Positions 48,401 through 59,553 of a stretch of DNA of 64,000 nucleotides are shown here, piece by piece; position 1 is the stretch's first letter, and every line of letters starts with the position of its first letter. The translations under genes and the position numbers were made by a program. The DNA is from Owenia fusiformis (lineage: Eukaryota; Annelida; Polychaeta; Sabellida; Oweniidae), in the NCBI GenBank assembly GCA_903813345.2, contig CAIIXF020000007.1:3167730-3231729 (forward strand). The letters run 5' to 3'. The notes beneath the pieces were generated by a model. It ran no database searches and was not told the origin of the DNA. It worked only from the letters and a program-made list of their open reading frames with translations.

Positions 48401-51400
48401 GATACTTGCTGAGCAGTGTGTTAATGTCAAGCAGGAGGCGTATATGTTGATGACGTGTTTTTTTTTTATTTTGCCAGGCAGTGATGAGGGCATTCGACAC
48501 TGTTACGACATTCGCACAGCAGCAAAATACGCGGTTCAATATTCAAAAGTTCCTGCCATCCGGTGCATCAAAGGTACGTCAATTAACAGTAAACGCACAA
48601 AGATTAATGCACTGCCACACAAACTGACAAACACTTGTAAAAAATTAAAATTGCTCAATCGTATAATATATCATAAAAAGAACAGCCAGACTAAATTATG
48701 TGATACCCGATACATTTTGAAATTTTAACACAATCGATTCTGACCAGCAAGTCCAATTTTTTTTTTCGATTTTAGCGAGGCTGGACCACGTGGATGGTAG
48801 GCTGTGTTGACAGACGTGTATTTGCCATGGCTCCTATCGTACTAAGTGTACTGAAACTGCAAGAGGTACATGGTGCCAGTGATGTTTAAAAAGTATCACA
48901 TTTTACAATCAACAGGATTTTCATAATTATATGTTCACATGTCTCTAAATTACGCGGTTGACCACAATCCCGGGACGACAATCACGACAATCTGAATCTG
49001 ACTCACGTCAGGGGCGGATCTGAATTTTTTGGTCCCAGTCTTGAATTTTTGGCCCCAAATTTTAGAATTCTAGCCAAATGTTTCAAAATAAGCCCATTAT
49101 TAAAAAAAAATAATGCCCAGTAATTCCAGTTTGTTTCCTGAATTACCCAAAGAAACGCGGCCTGACCTGGTGATTTACATCTTGATTCTCAAGGTTTTAG
49201 TTGCTCCACTTGGAATTCGAAGATGGATATAATTGAACCAGAACCAAAACCCGATTGTGATCGAACATAAACGATGCTGGTCCTATTTGTATCTGAGCTG
49301 GCATTGTGATTTTAAACAATGATATTTTAATTTCAGACAGTCAATTATCACTACCGAGCATATGGCGGATGGTCATTTGCGTTTAATGATTACTGGAGCC
49401 AAAATGTCACGCAGTACATCAATGATCCACGCACTAAGATGATGGCTGATGTAATTGATCCATATAGTGAGTATAATCTTATTAATAGGTCCGATTTTGG
49501 GTATCGTATGTTGAGATATAGTTTCCTCAGTATTTGCATGATATTTAACTTTCGTGCTTATTTGATGTTTTTAAATTCAGTATTTTCCTCCGTAGATCTT
49601 GAATTTACTAATTCATGTGCGACACACTCCCATTTATCCTCTATGCGTATCCTTCTAGGCTATAGAACCAGGTTGACGATGCCTAAGATGGTCATACAGG
49701 CAACTGGTGATGAGTTCTTTAGGCCAGATGAGCCTAACGTTTGGTTTCACGATCTACTTGGACCAAAGTATTTATGGTAAGCTATTGTCAGTGTTAACTT
49801 GCATTATTTCAATGTTTTATGGAGATTTGAACTACATTGGAAATGAATAATAAAGTCTAAGTATTTATGGTAGCCTGTTGTTTTAGTTTCATTATTTCAA
49901 TGTTTTATGATAAAGTCTAATGCATAATCTTAACAATCTTTCCTATGTAGGATCGTGGAGAATACTCACCATGGCTTGACCTTTGCTGAGTTGGACATTT
50001 TCAATAACATGGTCAGCTTCTTTGGGAGTACCACAAAGGTGAATATGTGTAATTACTCCATTGTTTCAATGACGACTATGCTTACTTATACTAAATATGA
50101 AGGTTTAAAGGAATTTTCCTTGCCAAATATGGTAGCTATAACCATATATATGCTTGCCATGTTTAGCAAAACACGCAAAAATGTTTTGATATGGTCAAAT
50201 TTGATCACTTAGAAATGTGATTCTCAATTCCAGTAATCTGCCATCTTTTAAAATTTCACACAGGAAGTGATGTCATCGACTCTCAACTTTGCATATAGCA
50301 TTAGGTGAGAAGCTATTAAGAATTACAAAACCAGCTTAAATATTATTTTTCAACTTTGTATCCTATTTAATCCTTCTGAAAATCTCTTCTTTTATTCTAA
50401 GTTGACAAGCCCTGAAAATATTTTTGCACAGAAAGTAATGATCACTTGTCTAGAAGTGATTTTGTGCTACTTTCCTATACTGTTATGGGCAAGGTTATAG
50501 AAGTTGAGAGTTGATGACATCACTTCCTGCAAGATATCTTAAAAGATGGCAGCTCACTGGAAATAAGCACTAGATTTTTAAATGATCAATATTGACCATA
50601 TTGAAACATTTTCCCATGTTTTGCTAAATATGGAAACTATATATATGATTATAGCTACCATATCAAGAGAGAAAGGCTCTGGCAAGGAATATTCCTTTAA
50701 GCTAGTTAAAGTAGTACAACGAAGCCTCGTAAACCCCAAGGAGCCAGAATTCATTCAACTTGTAATGCTCTTTAACTTTGCATTTTTGCAAATTTGCATA
50801 TACCAACATATTCAAACTCTATTCTTCATTGATTAGACCTGTTGTATAATGTCTCTCTCATCAGTCGTTATAATTGTTATTCGTTTAAAAAATATTACAT
50901 TTCAATCAGGCTTTGCATTAATTATTTTCTGCATTATTTATTCTAGAATTACACTTTGCCGGAATTCAACTGGACACTTTCACAGGTATTTTCTTAAAAG
51001 TAGTTCACGACTTCAGAATACTGGAGACAAGAACACTGAACAACCCGGTGTAAATGAAATTAGGGTCCCCTGTGGATTATGGTCCCCTTTCCTTACGGCC
51101 CTTACTGGCCCTGACTGTGTATAAATAATAACGAAAATAATTGTAATTAGGTCAACATATAAATCAATAGAGAGTAGGACCAAAATTTGATAGGACCACC
51201 TAACCTTTTACACCGGCATAATATATTTTCCCCATTTAGATTCTTTTCTACTTTTGATTCATAAAATTTGTCACGGTTAAAAGAATTTCAGATATTATCA
51301 GACATTGAATCAAGTTCATATGTGCCAAATATGAAGAACCAAAGTTCAGTAGTGTCAAAATTAGGTGACGTTTTGGCGTTTTGTCAAATCATTTTTGTTG

Positions 51401-53084
51401 AACACCATGGCATTTACGAATTTGATTGAAAAGTTACTTCAAGTGACTCTATAATTTGCATCTAGAGTGATGGCAGTGGCGCTATTGATGTATTCACCCC
51501 TCAACAGATCCCTTTAAGGGTCAGCACTTGGTACGGTGAGAGCGCAGATGGGCTCAGGTGAGTCACTGGTATATATTTATATATTAACCTTGCTTAGGAA
51601 AGCCGGTATAAACTCTCATCAGGAGGGGATTTGGTTTTTGAAGCATCCATGGGGGTATAATAAAATGAAATGATGATACGGAAACTCTAAAATAACTCAG
51701 ATTATATTCAAGTATGGTGTAGATAAAAACATATACTTTAATTGAATTAATTGATATAATTTCACTATACATGTTTGTTAGTCAATTTATTACATTCGGA
51801 TGAAACTCAGAATCATAATCAAATTTCAAAAAATCAGGTTCAAGGCAATGGCATACTGGAATACACACTCTTTTTTTCTACTAGGGGAGATATTAGAAGG
51901 GATTTCCGATGGGCCGTAGCCTCAGAGGAATTTCCCGGAGAGGTCGACATTAATCCAGTTGTCTGGGATGAAGACACACTCGCCATCGAAGAAATAGTGG
52001 TAAACAATATACAAATTACATTTTCAAAACAAATAATTACACTTTCAAACCCATTCTACTTGATTTTTCAATTGGTTTTATCATGGGCTTTCAATTAGAG
52101 TTCAAAGCCCATGGTTTTATCAATGCTGGCTATCCTTATTTACTTTTGCATTGACCTATCTTTCAAATCCTTCGAATTTGTGTTTGCAAGCACTGAATTC
52201 AACATTGATGATGAACATGCAATGCTTTAGGAGGACAGGCACTGGAGAGCAACATTTAATGAACCAGCGGAGGGATGGCTTGGCTTCTTTGTAGAGGTAC
52301 ACAACTTTTGAATTCATAGACTTCCTTGATTCTAAAAATACTTGTATTGTATTATTCTATCTGCTGGTGGCCTAATTGTTTTTCGAAATGAAGAAGAATA
52401 TTAAAAGGGCAGTGTCTACAATTCTGAACTAAGTCTTGTATGACCCCAATATGTTTTAATACATAATGATCTGGTACAAACACTCGTGCATTTCAATATC
52501 AACGATTCTTATGAGTTTCAAGCAGCATGTCAAGTTCCAAATTTAGTTTTCCTAGTCTGACCTCATGTTGGGTAATTCAGGATCACAATCACAGATAGAA
52601 CGAATGTCTCTCACCCTAACTCAACATATTTAATAACTTACAAATATCCAAACAACAGTTATAAGATATATAATCCGATATAACACCCCAATATCCCAAC
52701 AACTGAAAACCATTGAATACCTTCTCCATTTTGCCTAGAAGAATCGTGATCAAAATTTGAATGCTACAACCAAGTTTAAAATGACAGCTTCTGTAATATT
52801 AGTTCAAAATGACAGCTTCTGTAATATTAGTTCAAAATGACAGCTTCTGTAATATTAATGCTAAATCACTTCAAATGGTATCAAAATTGCGAATTGGCGA
52901 ATTATGAATTTTAAAAACTAACTATCTATCAAAGCCATATATACCGATACTTCACTTACAGGTCGTATTTGAAAACGATGACGGTGATGAGCTTGAATTT
53001 ACAACCGAGTTGAATGTAATACCTCCAACTTGGCCATTCCCTGCGTGTGGGTCACCGGAGGCATGCAAAGGAACGATTGTTTGA
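45494..53084 (+). CDS. aprA-like: Secreted AprA / PhoPQ-activated pathogenicity-related family protein
   Basis: Fifteen exons: 45494-45559, 46142-46301, 46541-46661, 46833-46953, 47142-47255, 48478-48573, 48776-48865, 49337-49466, 49659-49776, 49951-50038, 50947-50985, 51466-51557, 51885-51999, 52231-52296, 52962-53084; 512 residues, phases consistent. Residues 1-19 form a signal peptide (METRVFLVLLLLGGEAIGA). The mature start SPLDNYVNREDNTYTW and the middle SGASKRGWTTWMVGCVD are signatures of the PhoPQ-activated PqaA/AprA family, an alpha/beta-hydrolase fold. The Ser in GASKRGW, the Asp in QATGDEFF and the His in ENTHHGL could form a Ser-Asp-His triad (inference from order and family). Dictyostelium AprA is a secreted proliferation repressor; the animal function is unknown. 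Several N-glycosylation sites (NMT, NVT, NYT, NWT) fit secretion. Introns carry a 27-bp array, an hAT-like MITE and a foldback element. Confidence 0.93.
47256..47529 (+). repeat. 27-bp tandem array in AprA-like intron 5
   Basis: Nine or ten units of 27 bp (core 'tattgtctgatcgttgccat' 'actgcaa') start right at the donor of exon 47142-47255. The array resumes at about 48135-48190, so the 597-bp element between was inserted into it. The multi-frame reading frames over this array are repeat artefacts. Confidence 0.85.
47538..48134. mobile_element. hAT-like MITE (597 bp) with 8-bp target duplication
   Basis: Termini TTACTTCC ... GTGAGTAA, flanked by gtctgatc on both sides (47530-47537 and 48135-48142), a word that is part of the 27-bp array it interrupted. 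The interior is a foldback: 47611-47790 is an inverted copy of about 47890-48060 ('gtgacctttgaaatcgaatt' against 'aattcaatttcaaaggtcac'). No transposase remains. The 8-bp duplication is the basis for the hAT suggestion. A 69-bp deletion derivative of the same family is at 59393-59461. Confidence 0.75.
50103..50702. mobile_element. Foldback element in AprA-like intron 10
   Basis: Left arm about 50103-50290 and right arm about 50500-50702 are inverted copies ('tttaaaggaattttccttgc' against 'gcaaggaatattcctttaa'; 'gaagtgatgtcatcgactct' against 'gagttgatgacatcacttcc') with about 200 bp between. No coding capacity. The boundaries are approximate. Confidence 0.7.
51046..51218. mobile_element. Small TIR element in AprA-like intron 11
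   Basis: 'ccggtgtaaatgaaattagg' faces 'accttttacaccgg' in inverted orientation about 170 bp apart. The inverted ends are imperfect and there is no coding capacity. Confidence 0.45.
52082..52113. mobile_element. 32-bp palindromic insertion, copy 2
   Basis: Arms CATGGGCTTTCAATTAG / AGTTCAAAGCCCATG. Flanked by a perfect 7-bp duplication gttttat (52075-52081 and 52114-52120). It lies in intron 13 of the AprA-like gene. Confidence 0.8.
52789..52860 (+). repeat. Tandem repeat, about 27 bp x 3
   Basis: 'ttcaaaatgacagcttctgt' 'aatatta' occurs three times, the first unit slightly diverged, in the last intron of the AprA-like gene. Confidence 0.7.
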
Positions 53085-54133
53085 GGGGCTAGAGCAGATC
53101 CCAAAACTATTGTTATTATATTATTGTTTATAATTATTAAAGATTTATAATTATTAAAGATTGGACATAGATAATGATATAAAAATGTTGTGTTTTACGT
53201 CTAGATATAGGGTGGATGTTCGAGAAATTAAGTAATGAATTTTCAAGAGATTCCACAAAATTTGTACAGAACGTACGGATTTCATTTTTTCTCCTATACA
53301 AGCAATGTCAATGGTGGCAACTCGAAATGTGAGACAGTAAGTAGTCAAATTGATTGCGATGCCAATACAGTATAGACAATATCTGGATTAACTCCCGGGG
53401 ATTAACTACTCCTTAAAATACCCTTTGCATTCGTTCGACTTTGCTTCTCAAAAGAGATCTTCGTCGGTAGTTTATAACTAGACTCTGCGCGCAGGGTATC
53501 CTAAAAACGTAATTATATTTTTATTATTTATTTCCTTTATTTTTTATTGATTATGGCATAACAACTGATCAAGGCATGACCTAAAATTCTATACCAATAA
53601 GAATATATTTATTTCGTTTATTTTTATTCGTATCTATTTATTTATTATTATGGCACTAGGCTAGATTGGATGAGTTATATTTGCTTTGTTCGTCCAGTAA
53701 TTGTATTTTTCCAAAACTTGTACATTTGTAGTAAAGATATAAGTTAAACTTCCAAATGGATGTAACGTGTAGGACATTGAGAAGAGGAATTTCTCTAGAA
53801 GAGATAATTTAGTTAATTATTTTTTCATAGATATTTTATCAATTTCTTTGAACTTTATTAATACCAGTTAAATAATTTGAACTTGGAGACAAGTCCACCA
53901 TTTTCATCATATTCATAAAGTAAAAGTAGTATTGTGATCCATGATTCGATTTTGCACGTAATTCCTGTTCCAGACCATCAAATTACTGTGCTATGTGTCT
54001 CAAATCATTAGATATAATGTTTGACCATGTGCACGAAGGTAAATACGCTCCCAAGTAAATGAACGTGGTTTATCTAGATTTATCCCCTGTCGTACGAGTG
54101 TTTGTTACAGTAACATTAGTGATGCTTGATTCA
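53085..54133. other. Intergenic region with relic of a PLAC8 5' region
   Basis: 53416-53483 ('taccctttgcattcgttcga' to 'agtttataactagac') resembles the 5' region of the first PLAC8 gene (about 55980-56040) in the same orientation. Around 53860-54130 the sequence resembles the 3' flanks of the other two PLAC8 genes. Nothing else is recognised. Confidence 0.55.
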
Positions 54134-55964
54134 TTAGTAATTCTGTGTAGTTGTAACAGTTGTTACGTCTTTCTCCATCTGAATAATGTCATATTCTCGC
54201 TTCATCTGGCAAAGAGTACACGGACCGCATAAACAAGCCATGCAACAGTCGTCAATGATACTGCCCTGCAACAAAAGATCCGACAAACGAGGGTCAGAGT
54301 TGTCAAATTTATTGCCCTGACATAATAGCACTTGCAGCTATACAAAGTCAGCAGTTGGAAATTATGAGAATTTGGAATAAATGTTTTAAAAAATATTGAT
54401 TTAACCAAGAGAATTATGAGCTCATTTTGTGATTTACCAATATATTATTCTGGGTTCTGATCTTAGTCCTGAGTGCGATCGAAGCTCCTGGAACACACAT
54501 TGGAGTGCAACACGACTCGTTATTTTTAGAATGGAACCAACACTCGTAGCACGGGCCGCACCAAGTCACCAAACAACCTATAGTACATGGAAATTATATT
54601 TTTACAAATTAAATAAAAATACGACTACGCTTTGTTTTCGTTCCCTAGACTGTAGTACCCGGGATAGAAAATTATATTTTATCTTTGGGTAATATAAATA
54701 TAGGATAAATGACATAAGCCTGTAAGACAAGGGGCTGGTGAGGCTCGTGAGATATGTTTTAAATCGAAGCAGGGAAAATAGTTCTGGGGTAGTATTAAGA
54801 ATAGATCTCAAAAATAAATTTAACTCAATTTTTTAGACGTCGAAGTGTGTGATACGTTGACGTCAGAGTGTAAACGTACGATTTCTGTATTGTCCTATTG
54901 AAAATGAAACTTATATATTTAATTTAGATCACTGGAAACGGCACCATTGTTGAATAAATGTTAAATATACGTACATGATTTCATATCACTGGTACAGCTG
55001 AATAGGGAAGTGGACCATGTTTTACCTCCACCCTGCTGAATAATCACGGTTTGATTGACACCACCCATAGATGGCACTACCTGGGGCTGATTAACTACAA
55101 CACCAAGAGGAGCTGTTCCAACCTAGGAGAACAAAGAAGAGACAAGCCACAGTCACCCCCTTTAGACCAATGACAGAAATGCTTTTTCAAGATTGCCATG
55201 GTAATGTCATTACTAATTGACATTCATAAATGAGTTATTAAATAAAAATCACTCGATTTGCTATTGGAGAAATGGTTTGACGAGTGTTCAGCTTATTTTC
55301 TTTAAATTAATTAATAATTATAAAACCTTCCACTGTGCAAAATATTTCAATCTTGTGGTTTTGTTTTGGAGATAATACAGTCTCTTGATCCACTACTCTC
55401 CTATTAACTATATGTCAAGATACGTCTTAAGCCGGCGACACCAACTTTTCGTTTGATTATAAAACACATAAAGTATGCCCTGGTCATTTTAATGTAAAAA
55501 TAGATATACTTTATTGTAAAATGTTTTAGGCATCATGGTAAACAACAACCTCAAATATGGCTGGACGAGTCACCCCATGGGTGTATATTTTGCCAAAAAG
55601 CCACAATACCTAGTTATTTCTGTCATGCAATGTTCACAATCACAGTGATTTTGATAAAGTGTGGTTTGTTCTGGATTTTATACTCCCGGGCGTTGCAGTT
55701 TTATTGTTATTATACTTCTACATTTATAAACCTTGGGTCTCGATCTCAAATGAGAAAAATACATTGTTACTTTACTGTTTCGAGTATCTCCAACTTCTAA
55801 GAATAAGTGCAGTTTCATAAATATTATAATACAAACACCTGCTGCTTGGAATGATACTGCGCATATTCTGTTTGGTATTCAGTGTATCCTGGTGGTGCGC
55901 CTTGGTGTTGCTGTCCATCTTTCTCAATGGCATCATCTAATGTAGCTCCCTTATTCGAAGACAT
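54134..55964 (-). CDS. PLAC8: PLAC8-family cysteine-rich protein 1
   Basis: Exons on the minus strand: 55964-55839, 55122-54975, 54577-54438, 54265-54134 (stop); 181 residues. The start MSSNKGATLDD was chosen because the paralogs start MSTD and MSTN; an upstream in-frame ATG exists at 56006. A polar Gln/Pro-rich N-terminus is followed by WSTSLFSCTSDMKSCCL, the PLAC8 core with WCGPCYECWF, PGASIALRTKIRTQ, GSIIDDCCMACLCGPCTLCQ and MKREYDII, then a Thr-rich tail. This is the PLAC8/cornifelin/fw2.2 family of small membrane-associated Cys-rich proteins; their molecular role is unsettled, with reported links to growth control and metal transport. Intron phases (0, 1, 0) and exon lengths match the two neighbours. 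It is the most diverged of the three copies (CLCGPCTLC against CCCNPCALC). Confidence 0.92.
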
Positions 55965-56009
55965 CTTTAGGAACAAGTTGTACCCTTTGCATTTGTTCGA
56001 CTTCACTTC

Positions 56010-57574
56010 TTAGCTTCGTCTTAGGTAGTTTATAACTAGACAAACTGCTGTATTATACCTGTTTGTTTATTTATGATTGTAGTATTAGAGATTGATAGGT
56101 GACATCGGCAAGACGTATATGGGGTCGTGTCAACAAATCTGCATGCAGTAAATGTAATTAATTTAGTTTTGACGAGACCACAATCTTGCCCCTCCCCAAA
56201 GAAAACAAATCTAGACATTTAAATTGTTGGATCGCGCGTGATGCGACAACGTTTATGTAGGCTACTTAGTATTTTTAGTATTTTTTTTATTTTTCCATTT
56301 CATAAATAATCCGAATATAGTGGAACCAACCAATAATACTCTGTTCACAATTACATCTTGTCGAAGATGAATGTTTTGACCCGATCCCCAATCTACTGAT
56401 ACGACATCATAATAAAGTTAGTTTGAATAATGCAACTTATCTAGTCACCAAAACAATAAAATGAGAAATGGTAATAATCACAATGTATATGGCTTACCAG
56501 GGTGTAACCAGCTTTCAGCCAGGGGTGGGGGGTGCGATCTCCAAAAGATCGCTTTTCAGTCAGGGGTGCGATTGTGGCATATACAAGCCAAGAAAATAAG
56601 ATTTATTTTGAATTTTACAAATATTTATGCAACTTCCTTCAAATGAGCCACCCCCCTGGGTACTCTTACATGTATGCTTACTCTTAACAAATTTTAACGA
56701 TCGCCATTTCATACGCTCATCTTCTTGTATGTTTGCCTTTGAATTCCGTTTGATACAAGACAGACGTGGTTTAATTAAAACACCTACAATTCATTGACAA
56801 CCCTTTGATTAAATGTATACAAAATAATTTCAAGAAAATGACTTTAAGATGATTTATTGTGTGAGGCAATAAGTTAATCATGAAGTCAATTGGTTTTTTA
56901 TTACCAATTTGGACAAACCATATGACATCTTTCAATAATTGAATCTTTATGGCAAAGCAAATCAACAAAATCATGTGACATCTTTCTATAAGTGAAACTT
57001 TATGCCATGGGCTTTCAACTAGAGTGAAAGCCCATGTTTATGCCAAAGCAAATCAACAAAATCATGTGACATCTTTCTATAAGTGAAACTTTATGGCAAA
57101 GCAAATCAACAAAATCATGTGACATCTTTCAATAATTGAATCTTAATGGCAAAGCAAATCAACAAAATCATGTGACATCTTTCAGTAATTGAATCTTTAT
57201 GGCAAAGCAAATCAACAAAATCATGTGACATCGTTCAATAATTAATTTTTTATGCCAAACCAAATCCATTAAACTTATCTACATCAATATATGAAATACT
57301 AATCTAGTAATTTGAACTCTGAAATAAGCCCACCATATTCACAAAGTATCTCTAGTTTTATGCCTCTTTGGGCTATGCTGGTTTCGAGTTTGAATGTAAT
57401 TTTTTCCAGACCATCAGATATGTGTCTCCGGGGATGTGTCTTAAATCACTAGATATATCTTTGCTCCTATAAGCTCCTATGTCATATAAAAACTTGATTC
57501 TACTCTATTCGTCCCCTACGGGTGTATTCAACTGATCATGTCGCTGTATCAGTAGTGAATGGTGCTAGCTATAT
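56010..57574. repeat. Inter-gene spacer with a 53-bp tandem array
   Basis: From about 56915 to 57245, six or so 53-bp units ('aatcatgtgacatctttcaa' ... 'atggcaaagcaaatcaacaa'). One unit is interrupted by the 31-bp palindrome at 57006-57036. The rest is 5' flank of PLAC8 copy 1 and 3' flank of copy 2, with no gene seen. Confidence 0.8.
57006..57036. mobile_element. 31-bp palindromic insertion, copy 3
   Basis: Arms CATGGGCTTTCAACTAG / AGTGAAAGCCCATG. Flanked by perfect 7-bp duplications tttatgc (56999-57005 and 57037-57043). It sits inside one unit of the 53-bp array whose sister units have no insertion, which shows the empty site directly. Confidence 0.88.
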
Positions 57575-59553
57575 TTAGTACTGGTAATCCTGCATAGTTG
57601 AAGTTGTGACAGTTGTTACGACTTGCTCCCTCTGAATAATGTCATATTCTCGCTTCATCTGACACAGAGCGCATGGGTTACAGCAACAAACCACGCAGCA
57701 GTCGTCTATGATACTGCCCTGAAACAAAAAAAAAACAGCGATAGAAAGTTGTTGATTTTATTGTCATGGCATAATAATACGTGCTATGCACAGTTAACAA
57801 TAACTGCCCCAAATTTTGAAAAAAATGTTTTTAAAAAAATAATAATGATTTAACCAAGAAAATTATGGGATATTTTAATAATTTACCATTATATTGTGTT
57901 GTGTTCTGATCTTTGTCCTGAGTGCAATCGTAGCTCCGGGGACGCATATTGGAGTGCAACATGACTCGTTATTCTTAGAGTGGAACCAGCACTCGTAGCA
58001 CGGGCCACACAACGCGACCAAACAACCTGGTTGATATAGGAGATGCAAATGATATTCTTACAAATGAGATGAGAATACGGTCAACACATTATCAAGTACA
58101 CGTACATGGGAGGAGAAATGACAGCATAAGTGTGTTTTTGTGGGTAATATATAAGTATAAGATTCAATGGCAGGCCATAGTAAAACATGGGACTGGCGGT
58201 GCCCGTGAAGACATGAAACAGTTAAAATAATATTGTGATATAGCAAAATAATGCCTTGAACTCAATTTTCGTCGTTCCTATAGTCTACATGGTGTTTTGA
58301 ATGGTTTTCAACAGAAAGGGACCTCGAAACAATCGGAAACATGTCAGTTAGACGGCAGAAGGTGTAATATGATGACGTCAGAGTGTAAATGTATTACCAT
58401 GACATAAACATGCACCTATATTTTACGCCACTTTGCCCAATCACACTAGAAATGTCACCTTTAATGATTACAGATTAAATAAACGTACACGATTCCATAT
58501 CGCTCGTACAGCTGCATAGAGTAGTGGACCATGTTTTACCCCCGCTCTGCTGAATAATCACAGTTTGGTTGATACCGCCCATAGGTGGTACTGCCTGGGG
58601 CTGATTAACTACAACACCATGGGGAGATGTTCCAACCTAGGAAAACAAGAGAACAAGCCACAGTCCCCCTTGAGGGCAATGACAGAAATGCCTCTTCAAA
58701 AAACGGGTTTGCGGGACGTATTGGTTTCGATACGTCCCGAGGACCCTCGTGATATTTACCCAGATTCATTATGTTGAGAGAAAATGTGTCCTTCTTCTGA
58801 GTATTCGTCTGAGTTTTACCATTTTATATTTATATTCGGGTTTGTTTATTATTCTCATTTGGTATTTCATTGTTTTTTACTCAAAACTCTAGCCCAGAAA
58901 TACACAAACAAATTAAATGTTTATACAGTGTCAATTACTCAGATGGGAGTAGGTAGTTATCAGTTTCACCACCAGGTGGCTAATTCGGGAGAAATAACGT
59001 GGCTGGGAATTAAAAAATTCCCTTTACTGAAATTGAATAATCATCAGTTTTAGTGATTTACTTTTCATATTACCCTTATGTATTCAATAGTTATAGAAAT
59101 TAAAATATGTCCAGTAAAAGAAAATATCTGCCCAACACAAGAAAAGATATTTCACAATTTTCCAACATAGGGTCTATGGGGAGTCTCCCCCGAGAAGTCA
59201 CATTTTCAAAGAAAATTGAATTTTCAAAGTTGATAAACTCTTTTCAAAACCACATTTCTAAAAGTAATTTTACATTTAGATTCCAAATATGACATCAGTT
59301 TGACTGAATTTTGAATTTTTATGACGTAAATCAAGATAATTTCTACTTGCATCTAGTCTATTGGCCCTTGGAAGAAGATAAGTTAGTTTTACTTACTTAC
59401 TTCGAGAGCCATGTTAGATTTTGAAATATATCAAAATCCACATAGCTTTCACAGGAAGTAAAGTTTTACCTGTTGCGGTGATCTGCTATACGCAGGTGCG
59501 TTTAATTCTAACCCAGATGGGCCATCATCAAATCTTTTGTAATCCGTTGACAT
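57575..59553 (-). CDS. PLAC8: PLAC8-family cysteine-rich protein 2
   Basis: Exons on the minus strand: 59553-59470, 58636-58489, 58026-57887, 57718-57575 (stop); 171 residues. Starts MSTDYKRFDDGPSGLELNAP. The core reads WSTTLCSCTSDMESCCL, LCGPCYECWF, PGATIALRTKIRTQHN, GSIIDDCCVVCCCNPCALCQ and MKREYDIIQREQ. The last exon is closest to copy 3; the two share CCCNPCALC and almost the same tail. Exons 2 to 4 are the same length as, or 15 nt longer than, those of copy 3. A 69-bp hAT-like insertion sits 8 bp inside intron 1, yet the GTAAAACT donor is intact. The upstream region (59756-59880) is also shared with copy 3 (63898-64000), so the promoter was duplicated with the gene. Confidence 0.92.
59393..59461. 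mobile_element. 69-bp hAT-like insertion next to a splice donor
   Basis: Starts TTACTTACTTCGAGAGCC and ends CACAGGAAGTAA. Flanked by perfect 8-bp duplications agttttac (59385-59392 and 59462-59469). Reverse-complemented, it equals the two ends of the 597-bp element at 47538 joined together, so it is a deletion derivative. The duplicated word is the intron-1 donor (GTAAAACT on the minus strand) of PLAC8 copy 2. Copy 3 has a single agttttac at the same place, the empty site. Confidence 0.82.
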
